The notes: generated by a model not told the origin, from the letters alone. 64,000 nt of DNA from Rhodanobacter sp. PCA2 (GCF_013620825.1 NZ_NJIC01000009.1:179866-243865); one strand, 5' to 3'. Counted from the first letter of the stretch, positions 42,070 to 50,452 are shown. Numbers and translations: made by a program.

Positions 42070-42906
42070 CTATGGGCGCAGCGGCGCCGCCACTTGGCGC
42101 TGGTAACGCGCCGGCGTGACGCCGTAGCGCCGCAGGAACGCGCGGGTGAGATGCGCCTGGTCGCTGAGCCCGGTGTCTGCCGCCACCCGGGCGGGCGGCT
42201 CGCCCGCATCGAGCAGGCGCTTGGCGCGGGCCAGCCGCAGCGCCATCAGCATCTGCTGCGGGGTGGCGTGATGCTGCGTGCGGAACTGGCGCAGGAAATG
42301 GAACGGGCTGAGCCCGGCCACGGCGGCCAGTTCATCCAGGCTCAGGCGTTCGGCCAGGTGCGAATGCAGGTAGTCGATTACTGGTGCGAAGCGGGACGGC
42401 GCCCGCACGGGTACCGCGCGCGGCACCCGTGCGTGCCGGCGGAAGCGGTCCAGCAGCACGGCGAGCAGGCTGTCGAACGCCAGCGGTTCGTCCGCCTGCC
42501 ACAGCGCATCCAGCAACGCGGTGATCTCGCGCGTGCCGGCCGGGTCCGCGCGTACCGCCTGGTCGAACCACCAGCCTGGCTCGCCGGTGATTCGCGCGGC
42601 CAGCGCGGGCTCGATGTACAGCATGCGGTAGCGCCAGCCGGCGGCGGTGACGGCGCTGCCGGTATGCAGCTCGTCGGCGTGCATTGTCACCAGCGAGTCG
42701 GGTGGCGCCAGATGCTCGGCACCGCGGTAGCGGAACCGCTCCACGCCGGATTCGATCGCCCCCAGCCCGAAGCCGTCGTGGCAGTGCAGCTCGAACGCGT
42801 GCTGCACGATGTGCGCGCGGTAGAGCTCCACGCCGGCACGGTGCGGTGGATGCCGGAACTGCGCGATGTCGGTGGGATGGTCGAACTGGCCCGGTACGCC
42901 TTGCAT
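42070..42906 (-). CDS. AraC-family transcriptional regulator
   Basis: A 278-residue regulator. The N-terminal half is the cupin-like AraC ligand-binding domain (FELHCHDGFGLGAIESGVER). The C-terminal half has two helix-turn-helix motifs (LSLDELAAVAGLSPFHFLRQ and ARVAADTGLSDQAHLTRAF), ending RRYGVTPARYQRQV. It resembles regulators placed next to amino-acid exporters. The start at 42906 is the first ATG giving the cupin domain. Probably cotranscribed with the EamA exporter. Confidence 0.9.
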   Translation of the reverse strand: MQGVPGQFDHPTDIAQFRHPPHRAGVELYRAHIVQHAFELHCHDGFGLGAIESGVERFRYRGAEHLAPPDSLVTMHADELHTGSAVTAAGWRYRMLYIEPALAARITGEPGWWFDQAVRADPAGTREITALLDALWQADEPLAFDSLLAVLLDRFRRHARVPRAVPVRAPSRFAPVIDYLHSHLAERLSLDELAAVAGLSPFHFLRQFRTQHHATPQQMLMALRLARAKRLLDAGEPPARVAADTGLSDQAHLTRAFLRRYGVTPARYQRQVAAPLRP

Positions 42907-42932
42907 GCGGCGATGATGCCACGCTGCCGGCG

Positions 42933-43844
42933 TCAGCCGCCCGTGCCGCCGTCGACCAGCGCGTTGAGCCGGGCGCGCGTGAGCGGGCCGAAGCGCAGGC
43001 GTTCGCACAGGGCCTGCAGCGCGGTGCCGTCGCCGCGCCCGCGGCGCAGGGCGTCGGCGCCTTCCGGCACCGGCGCATCCAGCGCGATGCGGGTGAGCCG
43101 GCGGTAGAGCATGGCCTGGTCGCCGTGCTCGCGCAGTTTCGCGGCGCAGCTGGCGGCGCCGCGCAGGCGCAGGAAGGCCACTTCGTCGACGCGTTCCAGC
43201 AGCGCTTCGAGATTGCCGAAGTGCGTGAGCAGGGCGGCGGCGGTCTTGGCGCCGATGCCGGGCACGCCGGGGATGTTGTCCACGGCGTCGCCGCACAGCG
43301 CGAGGTAGTCGGCCACCTGGTGCGGGTGCACGCCGAGCTTTTCGTGCACGCCCGCGGGACCCCAGCGCAGGTTGCGTGCGTAGTCCCATTGTTCGTCGTG
43401 TTCGCCCAGCAACTGGCCGAAGTCCTTGTCGGCGGAGACGATCACGGCGGGCACAGCGTGCGCGCGCAGGTTCCACAGCGCGCTGCCGATCAGGTCGTCG
43501 GCCTCGTAGCTGTGGTCGATCATCACCGGGATGCCGAGCGCCGCGGTCACTTCGCGGCACAGCACGAACTGCCGTTCGAGGTCGGGCGGCGGCAGCTCGC
43601 GGTTGGCCTTGTACGGCGGGTAGATCGCGTTGCGGAAGGAGCTGGTGAGCGAGGCGTCGAAGGCCACCGCGAGCCGCTCCGGCCGCACCTTCTCCAGCAG
43701 TTCGCACAGGAAGCGGGTGTAGCCGTGCACGGCGTTGGCGGGATGGCCGTCGGCATCGCGGAACTCGTCCGGCATCGAGTGCCAGGCACGGAACACGTAC
43801 AGGCTGCCGTCCACCAGATGGGCGGCGGCGCGCTTCGCGCTCAT
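42933..43844 (-). CDS. 5'-3' exonuclease / flap endonuclease-like protein
   Basis: A 303-residue protein of the FEN family, resembling the small-fragment exonuclease domain of DNA polymerase I and Xni. Metal-binding acidic residues are in HLVDGSLYVFRAW, VAFDASLTSSFR, YEADDLIGSAL and VSADKDFGQLL. The helix-hairpin-helix DNA-binding region is NIPGVPGIGAKTAAALL. As a stand-alone protein it may process flaps or RNA primers. Its ATG overlaps the stop of the nitroreductase gene by 4 bases. Confidence 0.88.
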   Translation of the reverse strand: MSAKRAAAHLVDGSLYVFRAWHSMPDEFRDADGHPANAVHGYTRFLCELLEKVRPERLAVAFDASLTSSFRNAIYPPYKANRELPPPDLERQFVLCREVTAALGIPVMIDHSYEADDLIGSALWNLRAHAVPAVIVSADKDFGQLLGEHDEQWDYARNLRWGPAGVHEKLGVHPHQVADYLALCGDAVDNIPGVPGIGAKTAAALLTHFGNLEALLERVDEVAFLRLRGAASCAAKLREHGDQAMLYRRLTRIALDAPVPEGADALRRGRGDGTALQALCERLRFGPLTRARLNALVDGGTGG

Positions 43845-44410
43845 GGCGCCCACGTGCTCAGCACGTCGTCCAGCGCGGGGCGCTCGCGGTCGGGCACCTC
43901 GACCTGCGGCGTGCCCAGGTGCACGAAGGCGACCACGTGTTCGTTCGGGGCCAGCCCCAGCAGGGACGCGGCGTCGGGATCGTAGGCGGCCCAGCCGGTG
44001 AGCCACTGCGCGCCGTAGCCCAGCGCGTACGCGCCCAGCACGAGGTTGTAGGCCACGTTGCCGGCGCACAGGCGCTGCTCGATCTCGGGCACCGAACTGG
44101 CGGCGTCCAGGCGCGCGACCACCGCGATCACCAGCGGCGCGAAGGTGTAGCGCAGGCGTTCCTTCTCGCGCTTGGCGTCGGAGAGTTCCGGCTGCTTGCG
44201 GATCGCGAGTTCGGCCAGCCGCTCGCCGAAGCGCAGCTTGGCGTCGCCTTCGAGGCGGATCAGCCGGAACGGCACCAGCTTGCCGTGGTCGGGCACGCGG
44301 ATCGCGGCGGCGAGCAGCTCGCGCAGGGTGGCCTCGTCGGGCGCGGGCGCGCCGAGCTGGCGCGAGGGGACGGAGTGGCGCTGCTGCAGCAGTTCGAGCG
44401 GGGCGGCCAT
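43841..44410 (-). CDS. Nitroreductase-family FMN oxidoreductase (YdjA-like)
   Basis: A 189-residue FMN-dependent NAD(P)H oxidoreductase. LLQQRHSVPSRQLGAP is the N-terminal FMN-binding segment (usually RRSxR), RVPDHGKLVPFRL matches the PDH site of YdjA, and NVAYNLVLGAYALGYGAQWLTG is typical. Small YdjA-like nitroreductases reduce nitro compounds or quinones; the natural substrate is unknown. It is the first gene of a two-gene unit with the exonuclease. Confidence 0.87.
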   Translation of the reverse strand: MAAPLELLQQRHSVPSRQLGAPAPDEATLRELLAAAIRVPDHGKLVPFRLIRLEGDAKLRFGERLAELAIRKQPELSDAKREKERLRYTFAPLVIAVVARLDAASSVPEIEQRLCAGNVAYNLVLGAYALGYGAQWLTGWAAYDPDAASLLGLAPNEHVVAFVHLGTPQVEVPDRERPALDDVLSTWAP

Positions 44411-44461
44411 GGCGGGATCGCGATGCGGAAAGCCGCATGGTAACCCGCAGGCCGCGGGGCT

Positions 44462-44872
44462 TCAGCGTGGCGGCAGCGTGAACGCGCCGGGCAGCAGTGC
44501 CGCCACGCTGGTCTGCGCGGTGTCGCCGCGCAGGTTGGCGAGCAGCACCGGCATGTCGCCGTCGCACAGCTCGCTCAGCACCTGGCGACAGGCGCCGCAG
44601 GGGCTCACCGGTTCCGGGGTGTCGGCGATCACCGCGATGGCCGCGAAGTCGCCCGGCTTGCAGCCGGCCGCGATCGCGGCGAACAGCGCGGTGCGCTCGG
44701 CGCAGTTGCACAGGCCGTAGGAGGCGTTCTCCACGTTGCAGCCGGCGAAGCGGCGGCCGTCGCGGGCCAGCAGGGCGGCGCCCACGGCGAAGCCGGAGTA
44801 GGGGGCGTGGGCCTGCTCGCGCGCGGCACGGGCCAGCGCCAGCAAGTCGTGGTTCGGGGTGGTTACGGGCAT
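44462..44872 (-). CDS. cdd: Cytidine deaminase
   Basis: A 136-residue homotetrameric-type cytidine deaminase that converts cytidine and deoxycytidine to uridine forms in pyrimidine salvage. Zinc ligands are in NCAERTALFAAI (Cys, with the catalytic Glu) and SPCGACRQVLSEL (two Cys). The N-terminal AHAPYSGFAVGAALLA and GCNVENASYGLC are family hallmarks. It is divergent from pntAA across 134 bases. Confidence 0.95.
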   Translation of the reverse strand: MPVTTPNHDLLALARAAREQAHAPYSGFAVGAALLARDGRRFAGCNVENASYGLCNCAERTALFAAIAAGCKPGDFAAIAVIADTPEPVSPCGACRQVLSELCDGDMPVLLANLRGDTAQTSVAALLPGAFTLPPR

Positions 44873-44972
44873 CGAGTTCTCCGCGAACCCCCGGCGGCGG
44901 GCCAGATTAGCGCGCGTCGCCGGTGCGTCCAAGCGTTCCCGCGCAGGCGGTGCGCAGAGGCCGCACAGGCTC

Positions 44973-44978
44973 TAAGAT
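44973..44978 (+). promoter_or_regulatory. Probable -10 element of pntAA
   Basis: TAAGAT 29 bases before the pntAA ATG and followed by GCGGG. The -35 is weak. Confidence 0.4.
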
Positions 44979-45006
44979 GCGGGAATCGTCCACGAGGGGA
45001 TGCACC

Positions 45007-46107
45007 ATGCCAGTCACCGTAGCCGCGTTGCGCGAAACCGCCCCGGGCGAACGCCGCGTGGCGATCACGCCCGAGATGGCGAAGAAGCTCGGCGGCAAGG
45101 GCCTGCGCGTATTGCTGGAGCACGGCGCGGGCACGGCGGCGGGTTTTCCCGACCAGGCCTATGCGAACGTGGACTTCGCCGACGCCGCGGGCGTGCTGGC
45201 CCAGGCCGACCTGCTGGCCTGCGTGCAGCCGCCGGACGACGCGGTGTTCGCCAGCCTGCGCGAAGGCGCCGTGGTGGTGGGCCAGTTGCGTCCCTATGGC
45301 GCGGACTCGCGCATCGCGGCACTGGCCGCGCGCAAGCTCACCGCGTTCGCGCTGGAGCTGCTGCCGCGCACCACCCGTGCCCAGGCGATGGACGTGCTGA
45401 GCTCGCAGGCCGCCGTGGCCGGCTACCGCGCGATGCTGATCGCCGCCGAGTCGGCGCCGAAATTCTTCCCGATGCTGACCACCGCGGCCGGCACCATCCG
45501 CCCGTCCCGGGTGCTGGTGATCGGCGCCGGCGTGGCCGGCCTGCAGGCAATCGCCACCGCGCGCCGGCTGGGCGCGCAGACCGAGGGCTACGACGTGCGC
45601 CCCGAAACGCGCGAACAGGTCGAATCGCTGGGCGCGAAGTTCCTCGACCTCGGCGTCAGCGCCGCCGGCAGCGGCGGCTACGCGCGCGAGCTGTCGGCGG
45701 AGGAGCGCGCCGCCCAGCAGCAGGCGCTGGCCGACCACCTCAAGGTCTTCGACGTGGTGGTCTCCACCGCCGCGGTGCCGGGGCGTGCGGCGCCGAAGAT
45801 CCTCACGGCCGCGATGGTCGCGGGCATGAAGCCCGGTGCGCTGATCGTGGACCTTGCCGCCGAGGGCGGCGGCAACTGCGAGTTGACCAAGCCGGGCGAG
45901 CGGGTGGAGCAGGGCGGCGTCACCATCCTGGGGCCGCTCAACCTGCCGGCCGGTACGCCGCTGCATGCCTCGGAAATGTATGCGCGCAACGTGGTGAATT
46001 TCGCCGAGCTGCTGCTGAAGGACGGCGCGCTGCAGCCGGACTTCGACGACGAGCTGGTGGCGAAGAGCTGCCTGGTGCGCGGCGGCGAGGTGCTGTTCGG
46101 GAACTGA
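45007..46107 (+). CDS. pntAA: NAD(P) transhydrogenase subunit alpha part 1
   Basis: A 366-residue soluble NAD(H)-binding domain of the proton-pumping transhydrogenase. The Rossmann motif is VLVIGAGVAGLQAIATARRLGA; VAALRETAPGERRVAITPEM, the AQAMDVLSSQAAVAGYRA segment, and GTPLHASEMYARNVVNF are diagnostic. Lacks membrane helices, so this is the split alpha form known from Rhodospirillum. GAGGGG sits 6 bases before the ATG. Its partners pntAB and pntB begin at 47796, 1.7 kb away, with an oppositely oriented ECF operon between. Confidence 0.95.
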   Translation: MPVTVAALRETAPGERRVAITPEMAKKLGGKGLRVLLEHGAGTAAGFPDQAYANVDFADAAGVLAQADLLACVQPPDDAVFASLREGAVVVGQLRPYGADSRIAALAARKLTAFALELLPRTTRAQAMDVLSSQAAVAGYRAMLIAAESAPKFFPMLTTAAGTIRPSRVLVIGAGVAGLQAIATARRLGAQTEGYDVRPETREQVESLGAKFLDLGVSAAGSGGYARELSAEERAAQQQALADHLKVFDVVVSTAAVPGRAAPKILTAAMVAGMKPGALIVDLAAEGGGNCELTKPGERVEQGGVTILGPLNLPAGTPLHASEMYARNVVNFAELLLKDGALQPDFDDELVAKSCLVRGGEVLFGN

Positions 46108-46122
46108 TCCGCCGCCGCCGTA

Positions 46123-46641
46123 TCAGCGGCGCGGCGGCATTGCCGGCCGCGGACCCGGCGGCATGCCGTTGCCCTGGTGCAGCCAGTGCAGCCGCTGCGT
46201 GGGCGGCATCGCATGCCATTGCTTCATCAGCTGGGCACGGCGGTCCGGGGGCAGTTGCTGGAAGCGTTCGTAGGCCGAATGCAATTGCGCACGCTGGGCC
46301 GGCGGCAGTTCGCGGAACAGCCGCATGTTCTCGCGCGCCTGGTCGCGCTCGGCCGGCGTCATCTGCTGCCAGCGCGCGATGCGCTGGCGGATCTCCTCGC
46401 GCTTGGCCGGTGGCAACGTCACCCATTGCTGGCTCTTCTCCAGCAGGTGTTGCTGCCGGCCGGGCGGCATGCCGTTCCATTCCTGCTGCAGCGGCGCCAG
46501 CACGTCGCGCTGGGCCGGCGTGAGGCTGTTCCAGGCGATCGGCGCGGGCGGCGCGTCCTGGGCATGCAGGGCCGGCACGGCGAGGCTCCCGAGCAGGGCG
46601 ACGAAGGCGAGCGGTTGCAGCAGGCGTGCGGGCAGGATCAT
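46123..46641 (-). CDS. DUF3106 protein, exported
   Basis: A 172-residue protein with a signal peptide (MILPARLLQPLAFVALLGSLAVPALHAQ). The body is a tandem of short helical repeats built on LTPAQRDVL, LPPAKREEIRQ, MTPAERDQAREN, LPPAQRAQL and MPPTQRLHWL. Each unit is about 18-20 residues, which is the DUF3106 pattern. Function unknown. It is the last gene of an ECF sigma / membrane protein / DUF3106 operon with only 3-4 bases between genes. Confidence 0.85.
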   Translation of the reverse strand: MILPARLLQPLAFVALLGSLAVPALHAQDAPPAPIAWNSLTPAQRDVLAPLQQEWNGMPPGRQQHLLEKSQQWVTLPPAKREEIRQRIARWQQMTPAERDQARENMRLFRELPPAQRAQLHSAYERFQQLPPDRRAQLMKQWHAMPPTQRLHWLHQGNGMPPGPRPAMPPRR

Positions 46642-46644
46642 GGC

Positions 46645-47058
46645 TCAGCGGGTGGGGGGCTGGTCGTCGTGGGCGGCCAGCCAGCCGTAGAAGTCCAGGT
46701 TCTGGTAGAGGTTGGGATCGGCCTGCTCGGGGTCGGGCGGCAGCATGTTGTCGGTTTCGCCGCCGTTGCCGGCGATGGCGGTCACCGCGGTGGGCGTCGC
46801 GGTGATCGAGCGCGGCGCGGTGGGCCAGGCCAGCACGGCCGCCAGCGCGATCACCGCGCAGGCGCCGGACGGCACCAGCCAGCGCGCGAACGGGTGCTGC
46901 AGGGGCGCGTGCCGCGTCCCGGCCAGCGCCTCGCGGCGCGCGGCGCGCAGGCGGCCGGCGGTGACGGGGTCGATGCGCCGGGCAGCCTCGTGGTACAGCT
47001 CGCGGGCGCGTTGTTGCAGCCGTTTGTCGGTCGTGCCGTCCGGCGTGTTCGTCTTCAT
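46645..47058 (-). CDS. Putative membrane anti-sigma factor
   Basis: A 137-residue protein with an Arg-rich cytoplasmic N-terminus of about 65 residues, one membrane helix (WLVPSGACAVIALAAVLAW) and a periplasmic C-terminus. The ATG overlaps the stop of the preceding ECF sigma gene by 4 bases. I do not see a conserved anti-sigma zinc motif; the role is inferred from position and topology. It mirrors the gene at 20022, although the two share little sequence. Confidence 0.7.
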   Translation of the reverse strand: MKTNTPDGTTDKRLQQRARELYHEAARRIDPVTAGRLRAARREALAGTRHAPLQHPFARWLVPSGACAVIALAAVLAWPTAPRSITATPTAVTAIAGNGGETDNMLPPDPEQADPNLYQNLDFYGWLAAHDDQPPTR

Positions 47059-47687
47059 CGCCAGTCCTCCAGTTGCTCGCGCAGCCGTTGCATGGCGCGC
47101 GAAAGATGCGTTTTCACGCTGCCCTCGGAGCAGCCCATGGCCTCTGCGGTCTCGGCCACGTCCAGACCCTCCAGCATGCGCAGCATGAAGGCCTCGCGCT
47201 GGCGCCGCGGCAATTTGCCAAGCGCGGCGCTGAGATCGGTCCAGGACTGCGCATCCTGCAGGCGGTCCTCCGGGCCCGGGCCGTGGTCGGCCGGGTCCCA
47301 GCTGGGCAGCTCGTCGCCATCGTCGTCGCGGCCGCCGCCCAGCCAGCCCACCACGATGGAGCGCACCTTGCGGCGGCGCTGCAAGTCGACGATGCGCCGC
47401 CGCAGGATGCCCCAGAACAGCGGCGCCCACTCGGCGGCCGGCTTGTCCCGGTAGTGCTTGACCAGGCGCAGCATCGCGTCCTGCACCGCGTCCATGGCGT
47501 CTTCCCGGTGGCGCAGGTTGAGTTCGGCTACGCGGAAGGCGCGCCGCTCCACCTGTGCCAGGAAGCCGTCGAAGGTGGCCGGGGCCTCCCGTGCGGTCGT
47601 TTCCAGCAGGTCGGCATCGAGTGCGCCGGCGAGGCCGTTCACGGCCGCCTCGTCCGCATCGTCGGCTGCTGCATGCCTGGGCTCCAT
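47055..47687 (-). CDS. RNA polymerase ECF sigma factor
   Basis: A 210-residue sigma factor. Region 2: FLAQVERRAFRVAELNLRH and EDAMDAVQDAMLRLVKHYRD. Region 4: LPRRQREAFMLRMLEGLDVA and a helix-turn-helix in ETAEAMGCSEGSVKTHLSRA. A Gly/Asp-rich linker (GGGRDDDGDELPSWDPAD) joins them. The start 47687 (MEPRHAAADDADEAAV) is the one that leaves a plausible leader; upstream in-frame ATGs reach into the divergent pntAB promoter. It probably controls its own operon. Confidence 0.92.
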   Translation of the reverse strand: MEPRHAAADDADEAAVNGLAGALDADLLETTAREAPATFDGFLAQVERRAFRVAELNLRHREDAMDAVQDAMLRLVKHYRDKPAAEWAPLFWGILRRRIVDLQRRRKVRSIVVGWLGGGRDDDGDELPSWDPADHGPGPEDRLQDAQSWTDLSAALGKLPRRQREAFMLRMLEGLDVAETAEAMGCSEGSVKTHLSRAMQRLREQLEDWR

Positions 47688-47741
47688 CGGTTCGACACCC
47701 GTGCTCAACGTTGCAGACTCGCGCGGGTTGACCGGCGCCCG

Positions 47742-47747
47742 TATGAT
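47742..47747 (+). promoter_or_regulatory. Possible -10 element of pntAB-pntB
   Basis: TATGAT, followed by GCGGG, 48 bases before the pntAB ATG. It lies in the divergent gap to the ECF sigma gene, which would give pntAB and pntB a promoter separate from pntAA. Confidence 0.4.
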
Positions 47748-47795
47748 GCGGGAGCGGGACTGTCCAGGCTGGCTGCACTCATGGGAGCGGGGTTC

Positions 47796-48098
47796 ATGAT
47801 CGACGGGTTCTTGGCGCTTTACATATTCATGCTGGCCGCTTTCACCGGCCACGAGATCATCGCGCGGGTGCCGGTGATCCTGCACACCCCGCTGATGTCC
47901 GGGTCCAACTTCGTTCATGGCATCGTGCTGGTGGGCGCCATGATAGCGCTGGGCCATGCCACCACGCCGTTCGAGACGGCGCTGGGCTTCGTTGCGGTGC
48001 TGCTGGGCGCGGGCAACGCGGCCGGCGGCTACGTGGTCACCGAGCGCATGCTGGAGATGTTCAAGCCCAGCGCCGGCAAGCCGGGAGACAAGGCATGA
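47796..48098 (+). CDS. pntAB: NAD(P) transhydrogenase subunit alpha part 2
   Basis: A 100-residue membrane subunit with three hydrophobic helices (DGFLALYIFMLAAFTGHEII, FVHGIVLVGAMIALGHA, ALGFVAVLLGAGNAAGGYVV). Together with PntB it forms the proton channel. ATG 47796 is chosen because GGAGCGG sits 5 bases upstream; ATG 47781 is also in frame. The stop overlaps pntB by 4 bases. Confidence 0.92.
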   Translation: MIDGFLALYIFMLAAFTGHEIIARVPVILHTPLMSGSNFVHGIVLVGAMIALGHATTPFETALGFVAVLLGAGNAAGGYVVTERMLEMFKPSAGKPGDKA

Positions 48099-49570
48099 AC
48101 TGGCTGCCCACCCTGGTCAAGGCCTGCTATTTCCTGGCCGCGCTGCTGTTCATCCTGGGTCTCAAGCGCATGAGTTCGCCGCGCACCGCGCGCGGCGGCA
48201 TCGTGTGGGCGGGCGTGGGCATGCTGCTGGCGGTGCTGGCCACGTTCGCGCTGCCGGACATGCACAACCGCGGGCTGATCCTCGCCGCCGTGCTGATCGG
48301 CGTGGCGGCGGCATGGTGGAGCGGACGCCGCGTGGCGATGACCGCGATGCCGCAGATGGTGGCGCTGTACAACGGCATGGGCGGCGGCGCGGCGGCCGGC
48401 ATCGGCGCCGTGGAGCTGGTGGCCCACGTGCGCCGCGCGCTGCCGGGGATTCCGGACACCTCGCCGCTGCGCCCGGAAGCCTGGGCGATCGACGCCGTGC
48501 ACCAGGCCCAGGCGGGCGCGCCGGAGCCGCTGTCGGCGGTGGCCCTGGCGCTGGGCGTGCTGGGCGCGCTGATCGGCGCGGTGAGCTTCTCCGGTTCGCT
48601 GGTCGCCTTCGCCAAGCTGCAGGGCTGGATGGACAAGCGCTTCGTGTTCCCGGGCCAGCGCGTGGTGAACCTGCTGGTGCTGCTGGCGGCGCTGGTGCTG
48701 GGGGTGATCCTGGCCACCGGGCACCTCACGCTGCCGGTGATCGTGGCGTTCTTCGCGCTGTCGCTGCTGTTCGGCCTGCTGATGACGCTGCCGATCGGCG
48801 GCGCCGACATGCCGGTGGTGATCTCGCTGTACAACGCATTCACCGGCCTTGCGGTGGCGTTCGAGGGCTACGTGCTGGGCAACGAGGCGATGATCATCGC
48901 CGGCATGGTGGTGGGCGCGGCCGGCACCCTGCTGACCCAGCTGATGGCGAAGGCGATGAACCGCTCGCTGGGCAACGTGCTGTTCGGCAGCTTCGGCGCG
49001 GCGGCGGGCGGCGTGGCGCAGGAGATCGCCGGCGCGCAGAAGCCGATCGACGCTGCGGACGCGGCGGTGATGATGGCCTACGCCGAGCGCGTGGCGATCG
49101 TGCCCGGCTACGGCATGGCGGTGGCGCAGGCGCAGCACAAGGTGTGGGAGTTCGCCAAGCTGCTGATCGAGCGCGGCGTGAAGGTGAAGTTCGCGATCCA
49201 CCCGGTGGCCGGCCGCATGCCGGGCCACATGAACGTGCTGCTGGCCGAGGCGGGCGTGCCCTACGACCTGATCGAGGACATGGACGACATCAACCCCGAG
49301 TTCCCGAACACCGACGTGGTGCTGGTGATCGGCGCGAACGACGTGGTGAACCCGATGGCGAAGACCGACCCGACCTCGCCGATCTACGGCATGCCCATCC
49401 TGGACGTGGCCGCGGCGAAGCACGTGATCGTCGTGAAGCGCGGCAAGGGCACCGGCTTCGCCGGCATCGAGAACGCGCTGTTCTACGCCGACAACACCCG
49501 CATGCTCTACGGCGACGGCCAGGCCGCCGCCGGCCAGCTGGTAAGCGAGCTGAAGACGCTGGACGGCTGA
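48095..49570 (+). CDS. pntB: NAD(P) transhydrogenase subunit beta
   Basis: A 491-residue inner-membrane protein with about nine helices and a C-terminal soluble NADP(H) domain. The cytosolic domain shows IVPGYGMAVAQAQHKVWE, VKVKFAIHPVAGRMPGHMNV, and LVIGANDVVNPMAKTDPTSP, all typical of PntB. It couples proton entry to NADPH production from NADH. The 64-bp tandem repeat array begins 18 bases after its stop. Confidence 0.95.
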   Translation: MNWLPTLVKACYFLAALLFILGLKRMSSPRTARGGIVWAGVGMLLAVLATFALPDMHNRGLILAAVLIGVAAAWWSGRRVAMTAMPQMVALYNGMGGGAAAGIGAVELVAHVRRALPGIPDTSPLRPEAWAIDAVHQAQAGAPEPLSAVALALGVLGALIGAVSFSGSLVAFAKLQGWMDKRFVFPGQRVVNLLVLLAALVLGVILATGHLTLPVIVAFFALSLLFGLLMTLPIGGADMPVVISLYNAFTGLAVAFEGYVLGNEAMIIAGMVVGAAGTLLTQLMAKAMNRSLGNVLFGSFGAAAGGVAQEIAGAQKPIDAADAAVMMAYAERVAIVPGYGMAVAQAQHKVWEFAKLLIERGVKVKFAIHPVAGRMPGHMNVLLAEAGVPYDLIEDMDDINPEFPNTDVVLVIGANDVVNPMAKTDPTSPIYGMPILDVAAAKHVIVVKRGKGTGFAGIENALFYADNTRMLYGDGQAAAGQLVSELKTLDG

Positions 49571-49587
49571 AGCCCCTCCATTGAAGA

Positions 49588-49832
49588 GTGCGGCCATGGA
49601 TGGCCGCCCGTTTGATTCTCGCGATCAGGGACGATCGCAAAAGCAAACGTGGTGCGGCCATGGATAGCCGCCCGTTCGATCCTCGCGATCAGGGACGATC
49701 GCAAAAGCAAACGTGGTGCGGCCATGGATGGCCGTCCGTTTGATTTCCGCGATCAGGGACGATCGCAAAAGCAAACGTGGTGCGGCCGTGGATGGCCGCC
49801 CGTTTGATCCTCGCGACCAGGGACGATCGCAA
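49588..49832. repeat. 64-bp tandem repeat array, four copies
   Basis: Units start at 49588, 49652, 49716 and 49780 with an exact 64-bp period; the fourth is cut at about 53 bp. Each unit contains two near-perfect palindromes, CGGCCAT-GG-ATGGCCG and GCGATC-AGGGAC-GATCGC, separated by an AT-richer arm (CCCGTTTGATTCTC). Copies differ at only a few positions, some in loops. The array fills most of the 286-bp gap between pntB and the next gene. Confidence 0.9.
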
Positions 49833-49856
49833 GGGTGCCGGCAGGCCGCCGCCTTC

Positions 49857-50279
49857 CTACCTCTTCCGCCGCCACGCCACCCACGCCGCCAGCAGCGCGC
49901 CTGCCGCGTACCAGGCCGCATCGGCCGGGCGCAGGCCCAGCCGCACCAGCGCCAGCAGCATGCCGGCACCGGCCGTGCGCAAGGCCTCGGTGAGTCCCAT
50001 GCCGAAGTCGCCGGCGAGCCTCACCGCGCTCATCAGCACGTTGAAGTAGAGCGCCGCCAGCAAGGTGGCGATGGCTGCCAGCACGGCGGCGCCGGGGCCG
50101 GGGCGGCGTACCCAGTGGCGGATCGCCCACGCCAGCAGCACGCCGGCCGGCAGCGCCAGCCAGGGCGCCGGCTGGCGCAGGTACATGGCCGCCACCATCC
50201 ACGTCGCGCCCACGGCCAGGCCCATCATGGCGGCGCAGAACAGGGCGAAGAGGTACAGCGGCACGTCGCGCGGCTTCAT
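49857..50279 (-). CDS. Small hydrophobic membrane protein, unknown function
   Basis: A 140-residue protein with about five predicted helices (LYLFALFCAAMMGLAVGATW, LALPAGVLLAWAIRHWV, AAVLAAIATLLAALYFNVLM and others). No family recognised. The start at 50279 (MKPRDVPLYLFALF) is a plausible short leader before helix 1; a longer in-frame start reaching to about 50337 is possible. It lies between the tandem repeat array and sufT, on the opposite strand to both neighbours. Confidence 0.65.
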   Translation of the reverse strand: MKPRDVPLYLFALFCAAMMGLAVGATWMVAAMYLRQPAPWLALPAGVLLAWAIRHWVRRPGPGAAVLAAIATLLAALYFNVLMSAVRLAGDFGMGLTEALRTAGAGMLLALVRLGLRPADAAWYAAGALLAAWVAWRRKR

Positions 50280-50446
50280 TGCGGATGGCCGTGCAAGGGG
50301 AAACGGGGCATGCGGGGGTCCGTCAGGCAAAGCGCCGATCATAGCCGGTCGCCGCCGGTCGCCGCCTGGCGCTGCGCCGGCGTGCCGCGATTGCGTTCCG
50401 CCCGCGGTGCCCTGATCTGGAACAGGTGGACGGTGCCGCGCCGCGG

Positions 50447-50452
50447 CATAAT
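50447..50452 (+). promoter_or_regulatory. Probable -10 element of sufT
   Basis: CATAAT followed by GGGCAG, 56 bases before the sufT ATG. Confidence 0.35.

Noticed and set aside
49588-49832. Tandem array as a CRISPR array
   Set aside because: The whole 64-bp unit is repeated with no unique spacers, and no cas genes are present.
49507-49969. Short open frames running through the 64-bp repeats
   Set aside because: They are formed because the unit is free of stops in one frame; the predicted peptides are repeats of the same 21-residue string and have no start context.
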